From Desulfobacteraceae bacterium (GTDB lineage: Bacteria > Desulfobacterota > Desulfobacteria > Desulfobacterales > UBA11574): a stretch of 6,060 nt of DNA. A model generated the notes under the pieces. The model worked only from the letters and a program-made list of their open reading frames with translations, did not search any database and had not been told where the DNA came from. The DNA lies in NCBI GenBank assembly GCA_002868985.1, contig PKTV01000128.1, forward strand, positions 1 through 6,060, written 5' to 3'. This document shows positions 1-6,049 of the stretch, piece after piece (positions within the stretch are counted from its first letter, which is position 1; the number at the start of each line of letters is the position of its first letter). The translations under genes were made by a program, and so were the position numbers.

Positions 1-554
1 CCCTTGGTTATGCCAATGAAAAGAAGATACCCTATGTAAGGCCTTTCGTAAAATATACACCGACATGGCCCAGAAGTTTTATGCCTCAGGACCAGAGCTT
101 CAGAGATCTCGTGGCTAAAATGAAACTGATTCCCATCAGAGAATTAATCGAGGGTAAAAGGATTCTCTTTTGTGATGATTCTATTGTCAGGGGAACACAA
201 CTCCAGGAAAACATTCAAATATTATACGATCTTGGTGCGTTGGAGGTGCACATGCGCCCGGCCTGTCCGACCCTGATTTATCCGTGTGAGTTTCTTAATT
301 TTTCGGCGTCTCGATCGACGCTCGATCTTGCAGGACGAAAGGCGATTAAAGATCTTGAGGGTACTGACGATAAATTTTTGCTTGAATACATAACGTCAAA
401 TTCAGACAAGAACAGGGCAATGGTTGACAATATTCGTAAACGCTTACGACTGACATCTTTAAAATATCAAAAGCTCGAAAATCTTGTGGACGCCATTGGA
501 CTGCCTAAGGAAAAATTATGTACCCACTGCTGGGATGGACGCGGTTATTTCTAA
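1..554 (+). CDS. PurF-like amidophosphoribosyltransferase, C-terminal part (5' end outside window)
   Basis: The reading frame is open from base 3 to the TAA at 552-554 (183 residues visible), so the gene starts upstream and the Met at 81 is internal. The visible part is the phosphoribosyltransferase half of a class-II glutamine amidotransferase; the glutaminase domain is out of view. The PRPP-binding motif FCDDSIVRGT is at 168-197, preceded by KMKLIPIRELIEGKRI as in PurF. Family enzymes make phosphoribosylamine from PRPP and glutamine. Cys codons at 285-287 (YPC), 519-521 and 528-530 (CTHCW) match three of the four [4Fe-4S] ligands of the Bacillus-type enzyme. The stretch after the PRPP loop (RPACPTLIYPCEFLNFSAS, then LDLAGRKAIKDLEG) differs from housekeeping PurF, which has SPP..YPCFYGID and PTREEL there. 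I recall this variant as a paralog class found near carAB in Bacteroidetes and other anaerobes; that assignment is from memory. It could still be the only PurF of this genome. Confidence 0.85.
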   Translation, partial: LGYANEKKIPYVRPFVKYTPTWPRSFMPQDQSFRDLVAKMKLIPIRELIEGKRILFCDDSIVRGTQLQENIQILYDLGALEVHMRPACPTLIYPCEFLNFSASRSTLDLAGRKAIKDLEGTDDKFLLEYITSNSDKNRAMVDNIRKRLRLTSLKYQKLENLVDAIGLPKEKLCTHCWDGRGYF

Positions 555-707
555 TCTTAATTGTGCATGGAAGCTGTTTCAAAACCTCCCGTTCGCTGGC
601 TTGAACCTTTTGTAAAGTGCTAAGCTCGCTCCACTGGTAAGAACTGAAAGCGGTCATCTCAAGCATCAATTGAATATCCGTTAACGTGAAAAAATCTGAA
701 AGGAATT
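555..707 (+). other. purF-like/carB intergenic gap
   Basis: This 153-base gap between two same-strand genes contains no open frame of note, no tRNA and no convincing terminator hairpin. I also see no clear sigma-70 promoter: TTGAAC at 601-606 has no good -10 at 16-18 bases. The gap is longer than usual inside an operon, so whether carB is read through from the upstream gene or has its own promoter cannot be decided here. Confidence 0.4.
699..704 (+). promoter_or_regulatory. Ribosome binding site of carB
   Basis: AAAGGA precedes a double ATG (708 and 711). Spacing of 3 bases to the first and 6 to the second favours initiation at 711, which would shorten CarB by one residue. Confidence 0.6.
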
Positions 708-3700
708 ATGATGGGCAAACGCGAAGACATCAATAGTGTTTTAATTATTGGATCAGGACCTATTATTATCGGGCAGGCGTGTGAGTTCGATTATTCCGGT
801 ACCCAGGCCTGTAAGGCATTGCGCAGTCTCGGCTACAAGATCATATTGGTGAACTCCAATCCGGCAACGATCATGACCGATCCTGGAATGGCGGATGTCA
901 CCTATATTGAACCCCTGAATCTTCAGACACTGACGAACATTATTGAGGCCGAACGACCGGATGCCCTTCTGCCGAACTTGGGCGGTCAGTCCGGCTTGAA
1001 CCTGTCTTCAGAACTATACAAAGCCGGTGTGTTGGATAAATACGGCGTTCAGATTATCGGCGTGAACGTCGACGCCATTGAACGCGGGGAGGATCGCACT
1101 GCTTTCAAAGAGACCATGAATCGCCTTGGCATTGAAATGCCTGAAAGTCAGACGGTCAATAGTGTGGAAGACGCGGAGATGGTTGCGGATAAGCTTGGCT
1201 ATCCTGTTGTCATTCGGCCGGCATACTGCATGGGCGGAACAGGGGGAGGATTGGTGTATAATGTCGAGGAGCTTCGAACCGTTGCGGCCCGGGGTCTTTC
1301 GGCCAGTATCGTCAACCAGGTCTTGGTTGAAGAGTCGGTGCTGGGCTGGGAAGAACTCGAACTGGAGGTTGTCCGGGACGCCAAGAACCAGATGATCACG
1401 GTCTGTTTCATTGAAAATGTTGATGCTATGGGTGTGCACACCGGAGATTCCTTCTGCACGGCACCCATGTTGACTATCGCGCCTGAACTTCAGGAGAGAC
1501 TCCAGAAATATTCTTACGACATCGTGGAAGCCATCGAGGTTATCGGCGGGACAAACGTTCAGTTCGCCCATGACCCCAAGACGGGAAGGGTGACGGTCAT
1601 CGAAATCAACCCAAGAACTTCGCGTTCGTCGGCATTGGCATCCAAGGCTACGGGATTCCCAATTGCTTTGGTATCTTCGCTTCTGGCCGGTGGTTTGACC
1701 ATGGATGAAATTCCGTACTGGCGTGATGGAACCCTTGAAAAATATACGCCGTCCGGCGACTATGTTGTGGTCAAATTTGCCCGTTGGGCCTTTGAAAAAT
1801 TTGAAGGCGTCGAAGACAAACTCGGTACCCAAATGCGGGCCGTTGGGGAAGCCATGAGCATAGGCAAGAATTACAAGGAGGCCTTTCAAAAGTCCATACG
1901 CTCCCTGGAAATCGATCGTTACGGTCTCGGTTTTGCCCTTGATTTCAATAAAAAATCTCTGGATGAATTGCTCAATATGCTGAATACTCCCACCAGCGAA
2001 CGACAATTTATGATGTACGAGGCCCTGCGAAAAGGTGCCGATGTTCAGACCCTTTACGAAATAACCCACATCAAACCCTGGTTTATCGAACAGATGAAGG
2101 AGTTGGTGGAACTTGAGGAACACATCCTTGAATATAAAGGGATGACGCTTCCCGATGACATCCTCATCCAGGCCAAAAAAGACGGATTTGCGGATAAATA
2201 TCTCGCCAAACTTCTTGGTATTCCTGAAAAAGATATCCGAAAAAGACGAACTGCACTGGGTGTGGTGGAAGCCTGGGAGCCGGTTCCGGTAAGTGGTGTA
2301 GAGAACGCGGCCTATTATTATTCGACCTACAATGCGCCGGATCAGGTACCGGTGAGCGACCGCAAAAAAATAATGGTTCTCGGCGGCGGCCCCAACCGGA
2401 TTGGACAAGGCATTGAATTTGACTATTGTTGTGTCCATGCCGCCTTTGCCATTAGGGAAGAAGGGTATGAGTCCATCATGGTCAACTGCAACCCTGAAAC
2501 GGTTTCGACAGATTACGACACCTCGGATAAACTCTATTTTGAGCCCCTGACCGTCGAGGATGTTCTGAGCATTTATGAAAAGGAGAAACCAGAGGGCGTG
2601 ATTGTTCAATTTGGTGGCCAAACGCCGTTGAACATTGCCAATGAGCTGGCTGAAGCCGGCGTCAAAGTTCTGGGAACCTCACCGGAAACCATCGATCTGG
2701 CCGAGGACCGGGACCGGTTTCGCAAATTGATGCGCAAACTGGGAATCCCCCAACCGAAATCGGGTATGGCCAGTAATCAGGAAGAGGCCCTTGAAATCGC
2801 AAAACAGATCGGATACCCGCTGATGGTTCGTCCATCTTATGTATTGGGTGGGCGTGCCATGGAAATCATACTGGATGAAGAAATGCTGTTGCATTACGTG
2901 GCTGCGGCCGTTGAAGTATCGCCGGAACGGCCGATTTTAATCGATAAATTTTTAGAAAATGCCATCGAGGCCGAGGCGGATGCAATTTCAGACGGCACTG
3001 ACGCCTTCGTTCCCGCTGTCATGGAACATATCGAACTGGCCGGAGTGCATTCAGGAGATTCTGCCTGTGTGATTCCGCCCATCAGTATTGCACAAAAACA
3101 CATCAAGACAATAAACGAATATACCCGCAAAATTGCCATAGAACTCAACGTGGTCGGCCTAATGAACATTCAGTATGCCATTGTCGACGACACCGTATAC
3201 ATTCTGGAAGCGAATCCGAGGGCTTCACGGACGGTACCTATTGTTTCAAAGGTTTGCAATATATCAATGGCTCGGGTTGCGACACAGATTATGCTTGGGA
3301 AAAAACTGTCCGAACTTGGGATTGAGGAAAGGTCGATTCCGCACTATGGTGTCAAGGAAGCAGTTTTTCCGTTTAATATGTTGCCTGAAGTCGATCCGTT
3401 ATTGGGGCCGGAAATGCGGTCAACCGGTGAAGTGTTAGGGATTTCGGATTCTTTTGGTATGGCGTTTTATAAAGCCCAGGAGGCGACCCGTATGCCATTG
3501 CCGGTAGAGGGAACGGTTTTAATTACCGTGGCCGATAAAGATAAGCCGAGCGCTTTAGAGCCGGCCAGACTGTTTCAGGAACTGAATTTCAAGATACTGG
3601 CGACAAACGGGACCTATGAATTTCTGACAGAGTACGGCATCGATTCGGAACCGATCAAGAAACTGGGATACGGTCGACCGGACATTGTGGACGAGATTAA

Positions 3701-3911
3701 AAACGAGAAAATTCAACTAATTATCAACACACCGAGCGGAAAAGAGAGTAAAGATGACGACTCCTATATCCGCAAGGCGGCGATTAAGTTTAATGTTACG
3801 TATATTACCACAACATCCGCTGCTGTGGCGGCTGCAAGGGGTATTGCCGATCGGAGAAGAGGACAAGAAAAGGTAAGATCGTTACAAGACTATCATGCGG
3901 ATATTCGATAG
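708..3911 (+). CDS. carB: Carbamoyl-phosphate synthase large subunit
   Basis: Complete CarB of 1067 residues (E. coli has 1073). With the small glutaminase subunit CarA it makes carbamoyl phosphate from bicarbonate, ammonia and two ATP, feeding pyrimidine and arginine synthesis in the cytoplasm. Two ATP-grasp halves are seen. The first (about 1-400) has R130, R170 (YPVVIRPAY), E215, and E299/N301/R303 (EINPRTSRSS), the carboxyphosphate site. An oligomerisation region (about 400-550) follows. The second half (about 550-930) has R708 (YPLMVRPSYVLGG) and E834/N836/R838 (LEANPRASR), the carbamate site. The C-terminal MGS-like allosteric domain (about 935-1067) keeps NTPSGK at 1007-1012 and a TTTSAA segment, consistent with nucleotide control. 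AAAGGA at 699-704 is 3 bases from the ATG at 708 but 6 from the ATG at 711, so the second Met may be the true start. carA is not adjacent in the window. Confidence 0.98.
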   Translation: MMGKREDINSVLIIGSGPIIIGQACEFDYSGTQACKALRSLGYKIILVNSNPATIMTDPGMADVTYIEPLNLQTLTNIIEAERPDALLPNLGGQSGLNLSSELYKAGVLDKYGVQIIGVNVDAIERGEDRTAFKETMNRLGIEMPESQTVNSVEDAEMVADKLGYPVVIRPAYCMGGTGGGLVYNVEELRTVAARGLSASIVNQVLVEESVLGWEELELEVVRDAKNQMITVCFIENVDAMGVHTGDSFCTAPMLTIAPELQERLQKYSYDIVEAIEVIGGTNVQFAHDPKTGRVTVIEINPRTSRSSALASKATGFPIALVSSLLAGGLTMDEIPYWRDGTLEKYTPSGDYVVVKFARWAFEKFEGVEDKLGTQMRAVGEAMSIGKNYKEAFQKSIRSLEIDRYGLGFALDFNKKSLDELLNMLNTPTSERQFMMYEALRKGADVQTLYEITHIKPWFIEQMKELVELEEHILEYKGMTLPDDILIQAKKDGFADKYLAKLLGIPEKDIRKRRTALGVVEAWEPVPVSGVENAAYYYSTYNAPDQVPVSDRKKIMVLGGGPNRIGQGIEFDYCCVHAAFAIREEGYESIMVNCNPETVSTDYDTSDKLYFEPLTVEDVLSIYEKEKPEGVIVQFGGQTPLNIANELAEAGVKVLGTSPETIDLAEDRDRFRKLMRKLGIPQPKSGMASNQEEALEIAKQIGYPLMVRPSYVLGGRAMEIILDEEMLLHYVAAAVEVSPERPILIDKFLENAIEAEADAISDGTDAFVPAVMEHIELAGVHSGDSACVIPPISIAQKHIKTINEYTRKIAIELNVVGLMNIQYAIVDDTVYILEANPRASRTVPIVSKVCNISMARVATQIMLGKKLSELGIEERSIPHYGVKEAVFPFNMLPEVDPLLGPEMRSTGEVLGISDSFGMAFYKAQEATRMPLPVEGTVLITVADKDKPSALEPARLFQELNFKILATNGTYEFLTEYGIDSEPIKKLGYGRPDIVDEIKNEKIQLIINTPSGKESKDDDSYIRKAAIKFNVTYITTTSAAVAAARGIADRRRGQEKVRSLQDYHADIR

Positions 3912-3928
3912 GTTTCTATTTCCATTCC

Positions 3929-3981
3929 TAACCCGGATTTCTCTTTAGTTTGATACGTTTATTCATGAGAAATTCGGGTTA
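3929..3981. terminator. Long inverted repeat, probable bidirectional terminator between convergent genes
   Basis: The left arm TAACCCGGATTTCTC (3929-3943) pairs with the right arm GAGAAATTCGGGTTA (3967-3981) over 15 bp with a single G.U wobble; the loop is 23 bases (3944-3966). On the + strand it begins 17 bases after the carB stop and is followed by a T-rich run (3987-4001). On the - strand it begins 5 bases after the stop of the RAMA-like gene, with no T-run beyond. Position between two convergent genes fits a shared terminator. The large loop is unusual for an intrinsic terminator, so a small dispersed palindromic repeat is an alternative. Confidence 0.6.
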
Positions 3982-3986
3982 TAACC

Positions 3987-4262
3987 TTATTTTATTTGTT
4001 TGAGCGTATGGATATTGATCCATGAAGACGCCCCAGGCGGCTTACAATCCCAGAACAGCCAGCCGTCTACGGAGCTGCGTGTTATCGTCATTGCTGCTGC
4101 GGAAGGCGACAAAAATTTCTTTCCATTCATCATCAAAGCACCGCTGCTCACTTCCCCATAGTAGAAATACCCTTTGTACTTACCGCGAAATTCAGTGCCC
4201 TTTGGAAAGGTAAGGTCATCGACGATCCAAGGCAGGGAAGAATCGGGTTTAATGCTTTCCAT
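3987..4262 (-). CDS. Small stand-alone RAMA-like domain protein
   Basis: A 91-residue protein, read leftwards to a TAA at 3987-3989. The start at 4262 (MESIKPDSSL) is chosen because a strong Shine-Dalgarno AAGGAGG (4268-4274 on the - strand) lies 5 bases upstream; an upstream in-frame Met at 4304 would add 14 residues but put this site inside the gene. After a short polar N-terminus, residues about 20-87 look like one compact domain: PKGTEFRGKYKG, YFYYGEV, MNGKKFLSPSAAAMTIT, SVDGWLFWDCK, SWINIHTL. This pattern (GTEhR.xYKG, SPSAAA..IT..SVNGW.FW) resembles the RAMA domain associated with restriction and methylase systems, predicted to bind DNA, perhaps modified bases, and is also reminiscent of DUF2924. 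Family call is from memory. No signal peptide or membrane segment is seen. It is divergent from the regulator at 4598 and convergent with carB. Function in this context is unknown. Confidence 0.75.
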   Translation of the reverse strand: MESIKPDSSLPWIVDDLTFPKGTEFRGKYKGYFYYGEVSSGALMMNGKKFLSPSAAAMTITRSSVDGWLFWDCKPPGASSWINIHTLKQIK

Positions 4263-4344
4263 CGAAACCTCCTTAAAGTTTAAGCAGGAACATACGTCTG
4301 ACATTAATGGCTGAAGAAACGCTTTAGCCTAAAATATTTTATAA

Positions 4345-4373
4345 AAATTAGCACAAATAAAAATATAATTCAA
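4345..4373 (-). promoter_or_regulatory. Candidate sigma-70-type promoter of the RAMA-like gene
   Basis: Read on the - strand, TTGAAT (4368-4373) and TAATTT (4345-4350) are separated by 17 bases. This would place transcription start near 4337 and give a leader of about 75 bases before the ATG at 4262. The region is very AT-rich, so chance matches are likely; support is positional only. Confidence 0.35.
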
Positions 4374-4376
4374 TTC

Positions 4377-4391
4377 ATAAGTTTCACTTAT
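4377..4391. promoter_or_regulatory. Perfect 6-3-6 dyad, candidate operator in the divergent region
   Basis: ATAAGT-TTC-ACTTAT is a perfect inverted repeat of 6-base arms with a 3-base centre. It lies between the two divergent genes, directly upstream of the candidate -35 of the leftward gene and about 55 bases upstream of the candidate -35 of the rightward gene. Size and form fit a site bound by a dimeric XRE-type repressor, and the rightward gene encodes such a DNA-binding domain. Binding is inferred, not shown. Confidence 0.35.
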
Positions 4392-4443
4392 ATTGTTTTA
4401 ATTGTAGGTCACGATGATCAAGAATGATACAGGGTTCATTTGA

Positions 4444-4472
4444 TTGACACCCATGAAATTTTCGTTTATCGT
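4444..4472 (+). promoter_or_regulatory. Candidate sigma-70-type promoter of the KaiC-like/HTH/cupin regulator
   Basis: A perfect -35 hexamer TTGACA (4444-4449) is followed after 17 bases by TATCGT (4467-4472), which matches four of six -10 positions. It would give a leader of roughly 120-145 bases to the regulator start. It is the best promoter match in the intergenic region on this strand. Confidence 0.4.
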
Positions 4473-4597
4473 GAATTTTAAAGAGTCTATTCCTAAATTT
4501 CTTGTAAAATCGCATGATGGAAAGCATACTTTGCTGCTATGGGCGTTTTTGGCAGGGCGGAATGATGGTTTGAGATGGGTGAGGTTGATAAAATATT

Positions 4598-5923
4598 GTG
4601 GACAACGAAAGCGAGAAGCTGATGAGTTTAAAAAAAATTAGAGTGACTTCAGGAGTTGACCAGCTTGACAAACTCCTGGATGAACTGTACATCGGAGATA
4701 ATGTGGTCTGGCATGACGATGCCGGCAGTTTAGCCGCTGTATTTTGTCTAAATTTCATTCAAGTGTCTCAGGCCCAAAACAAACCACTTATTTACGCCAG
4801 TTTTGACCGTTCTCCGCGCAATCTCATCGAAAAATTGGGACCATTGGCCAATAACCGAGAACTCATCATCCTGGACTGCTTTACATATGGCAAAGGAGCA
4901 GGTTCCGAAGTCTTTCTAAAGTTTTATGATAGAAAGAAACCTGAATGGCCCTGCCAGGTTGTCAAAGTTGATGACCCCCGCCAGATGAATCAGGTCATGG
5001 ATGCGCTCTATGGAATCCATGGGACCCTTGAAGGTGATGTCCGGTTCGTTTTTGAAAGCCTGACCGGTATGCAGGAACTTTGGGGCGGTGAACAGCATAT
5101 TCTAAACTTTTATTCCCATTCCTGCCCTCGTTTATATGAACTCAATACCATCGCGTATTGGATTATCGAAAAACGGGCCCATTCCCAACGTCTCAGAGCA
5201 CAAATCAATCAAATCGCCCAGGTGGCTATTGATCTGTCCGTGAAAAGAGGAAAGACGTACCTGACAATTCTTAAAGCTGAAAAGCGTAACCTGGATACGC
5301 TGAACCGAGCATTCAGTTATTGGCGCAAAGACCTGAAAATTTCCTTTGATTCGGAAAAACGTTCTACGGGACAGTTTGACCTGGGAATCCGCTTGAAAAA
5401 ATTTCGCACCAAACGAGGCCTGTCCCAGACGGAATTGGCGAAGCTCGTTGGTGTGACACCGAGCACCATCTCTCAGGTTGAAAGCGATTTGATATATCCG
5501 TCTTTACCGGCACTTCTTAAAATAGCAGAAGTTTTGGCTGTTGATATAAACTCCTTTTTTCAAGAATCGGCGGGTGTGAAAAACCGGGTGGTCTTTCCTT
5601 CCGGAGAATCGGTGGATATGAAATTCCCGGATTTGCCGCAAGACAGCATCCAGGGCAGTCTGCTGACGCCGGTGGATTTCGAAGCTAAAGTCGAACCCCA
5701 CCTTATCGAGATTCAGCCAAAGATGACCCTTCCTTCCCACTTCTTTATTCATAAAGGTGAAGAAATTGGATATTTGTTGTCCGGAAAATTACAATTGACG
5801 TTGGGTAAGACGGATTATACCGTTAGTGCACGTGATGTGATTTATTTGACTAATGAAATGCCCTCTCAATGGAAGAATCCCGGTCCAGAGCCGGCCAGGC
5901 TGCTTTGGTTTAAAATAAAATAA
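4598..5923 (+). CDS. KaiC-like (degenerate)/XRE helix-turn-helix/cupin fusion regulator
   Basis: Predicted 441-residue cytoplasmic transcriptional regulator in three parts. Residues about 12-245 look like a KaiC/RecA-fold domain: SGVDQLDKLLDELYIGDNVVW, then LIYASFDRSP where KaiC has a VSFEES-type strand, and RFVFESLTGM at 149-158 in the Walker B position. The P-loop position reads WHDDAGSLAAVF, with no GxxxxGK[ST], so ATP binding is doubtful. Residues 264-321 are an XRE (Cro/C1) helix-turn-helix with LSQTELAKLVGVTPSTISQVE, followed by PSLPALLKIAEVLAVDINSF. Residues about 366-440 are a cupin with H381, H385 and E388/E389 of motif 1 but Gln in PSQWKN where motif 2 usually has His. The GTG at 4598 follows an in-frame stop (4589-4591) closely and has no good ribosome site; the ATG at 4622 (residue 9), behind GAGAAG, is an equally good or better start. 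The HTH-cupin half resembles small-molecule-sensing regulators; the ligand and targets are unknown. Confidence 0.85.
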   Translation: MDNESEKLMSLKKIRVTSGVDQLDKLLDELYIGDNVVWHDDAGSLAAVFCLNFIQVSQAQNKPLIYASFDRSPRNLIEKLGPLANNRELIILDCFTYGKGAGSEVFLKFYDRKKPEWPCQVVKVDDPRQMNQVMDALYGIHGTLEGDVRFVFESLTGMQELWGGEQHILNFYSHSCPRLYELNTIAYWIIEKRAHSQRLRAQINQIAQVAIDLSVKRGKTYLTILKAEKRNLDTLNRAFSYWRKDLKISFDSEKRSTGQFDLGIRLKKFRTKRGLSQTELAKLVGVTPSTISQVESDLIYPSLPALLKIAEVLAVDINSFFQESAGVKNRVVFPSGESVDMKFPDLPQDSIQGSLLTPVDFEAKVEPHLIEIQPKMTLPSHFFIHKGEEIGYLLSGKLQLTLGKTDYTVSARDVIYLTNEMPSQWKNPGPEPARLLWFKIK

Positions 5924-5936
5924 CCTAAACTGAGCG

Positions 5937-5952
5937 TTTCAAATTTTTGAAA
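5937..5952. repeat. Palindrome copy 1, TTTCAAA-N2-TTTGAAA
   Basis: TTTCAAA-TT-TTTGAAA is a perfect 7-base-arm inverted repeat starting 13 bases after the regulator stop. A second copy with the same outer hexamers lies exactly 60 bases downstream. It may be an operator for the gene beyond the right edge, or a weak hairpin at the end of the regulator transcript. Confidence 0.45.
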
Positions 5953-5996
5953 TGGTTAATTTAATAATAATTTTTAAGGTATTCTGCCATTCTTAA

Positions 5997-6012
5997 TTTC
6001 AAGAATTTGAAA
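5997..6012. repeat. Palindrome copy 2, TTTCAAG-N2-TTTGAAA
   Basis: TTTCAAG-AA-TTTGAAA repeats the arrangement TTTCAA-N4-TTGAAA of the site at 5937-5952, with one mismatched inner pair. Sharing of arms and spacing, but not of the centre, is what one expects of paired binding sites for one dimeric protein. Confidence 0.45.
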
Positions 6013-6034
6013 CCCTAAGGGATTTCCAATTTTT
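6009..6034 (+). terminator. Weak candidate terminator downstream of the regulator
   Basis: GAAACCC (6009-6015) can pair with GGGATTTC (6019-6026) around a TAA loop with one bulged A, and a run of five T follows at 6030-6034. The stem is short and overlaps palindrome copy 2, so this is a tentative call; it lies about 85 bases after the regulator stop. Confidence 0.25.
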
Positions 6035-6043
6035 ATCCGCCTC

Positions 6044-6049
6044 AGGAGG
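6044..6049 (+). promoter_or_regulatory. Shine-Dalgarno-like sequence at right edge
   Basis: AGGAGG is a near-perfect ribosome binding sequence in the last 20 bases. No ATG, GTG or TTG follows at suitable spacing before the window ends, so a start codon would have to be at or just after 6061. It suggests another + strand gene downstream. Confidence 0.35.

Larger units (their letters stand above)
4263..4597. other. Divergent AT-rich intergenic region
   Basis: This 335-base stretch separates the leftward RAMA-like gene from the rightward regulator. It holds the Shine-Dalgarno of the leftward gene, overlapping AT palindromes AAAATATTTT (4331-4340) and TTTTATAAAA (4337-4346), the 6-3-6 dyad at 4377-4391 and candidate promoters in both directions. 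A short open frame in the right part (from about 4444 on the + strand) has no recognisable protein or start signal and overlaps the regulator, so I do not call a gene there. Confidence 0.5.

Noticed and set aside
81..554. PurF-like protein as a short complete gene starting at the Met at 81
   Set aside because: The frame stays open to the left edge and the upstream residues (GYANEKKIPYVRPF) match PurF, so the gene is cut by the window and not a natural short form.
555..707. Possible attenuator or riboswitch ahead of carB
   Set aside because: I looked for stems, a leader peptide and a T-run and found only short imperfect pairings with no terminator structure.
1014..2621. Long open frame of 535 codons on the - strand inside carB
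   Set aside because: It lies wholly antisense to an unmistakable, intact carB and its translation shows no recognisable domain; it is a by-product of carB codon usage.
4022..4213. 63-codon + strand open frame opposite the RAMA-like gene
   Set aside because: Antisense to a small gene with a strong Shine-Dalgarno and a recognisable domain; the + strand translation has no protein-like features.
4444..4641. Short + strand open frame of 65 codons ahead of the regulator
   Set aside because: Its first codon is the TTG inside the candidate -35 box, it has no ribosome binding site, no recognisable protein, and it overlaps the regulator by 44 bases.
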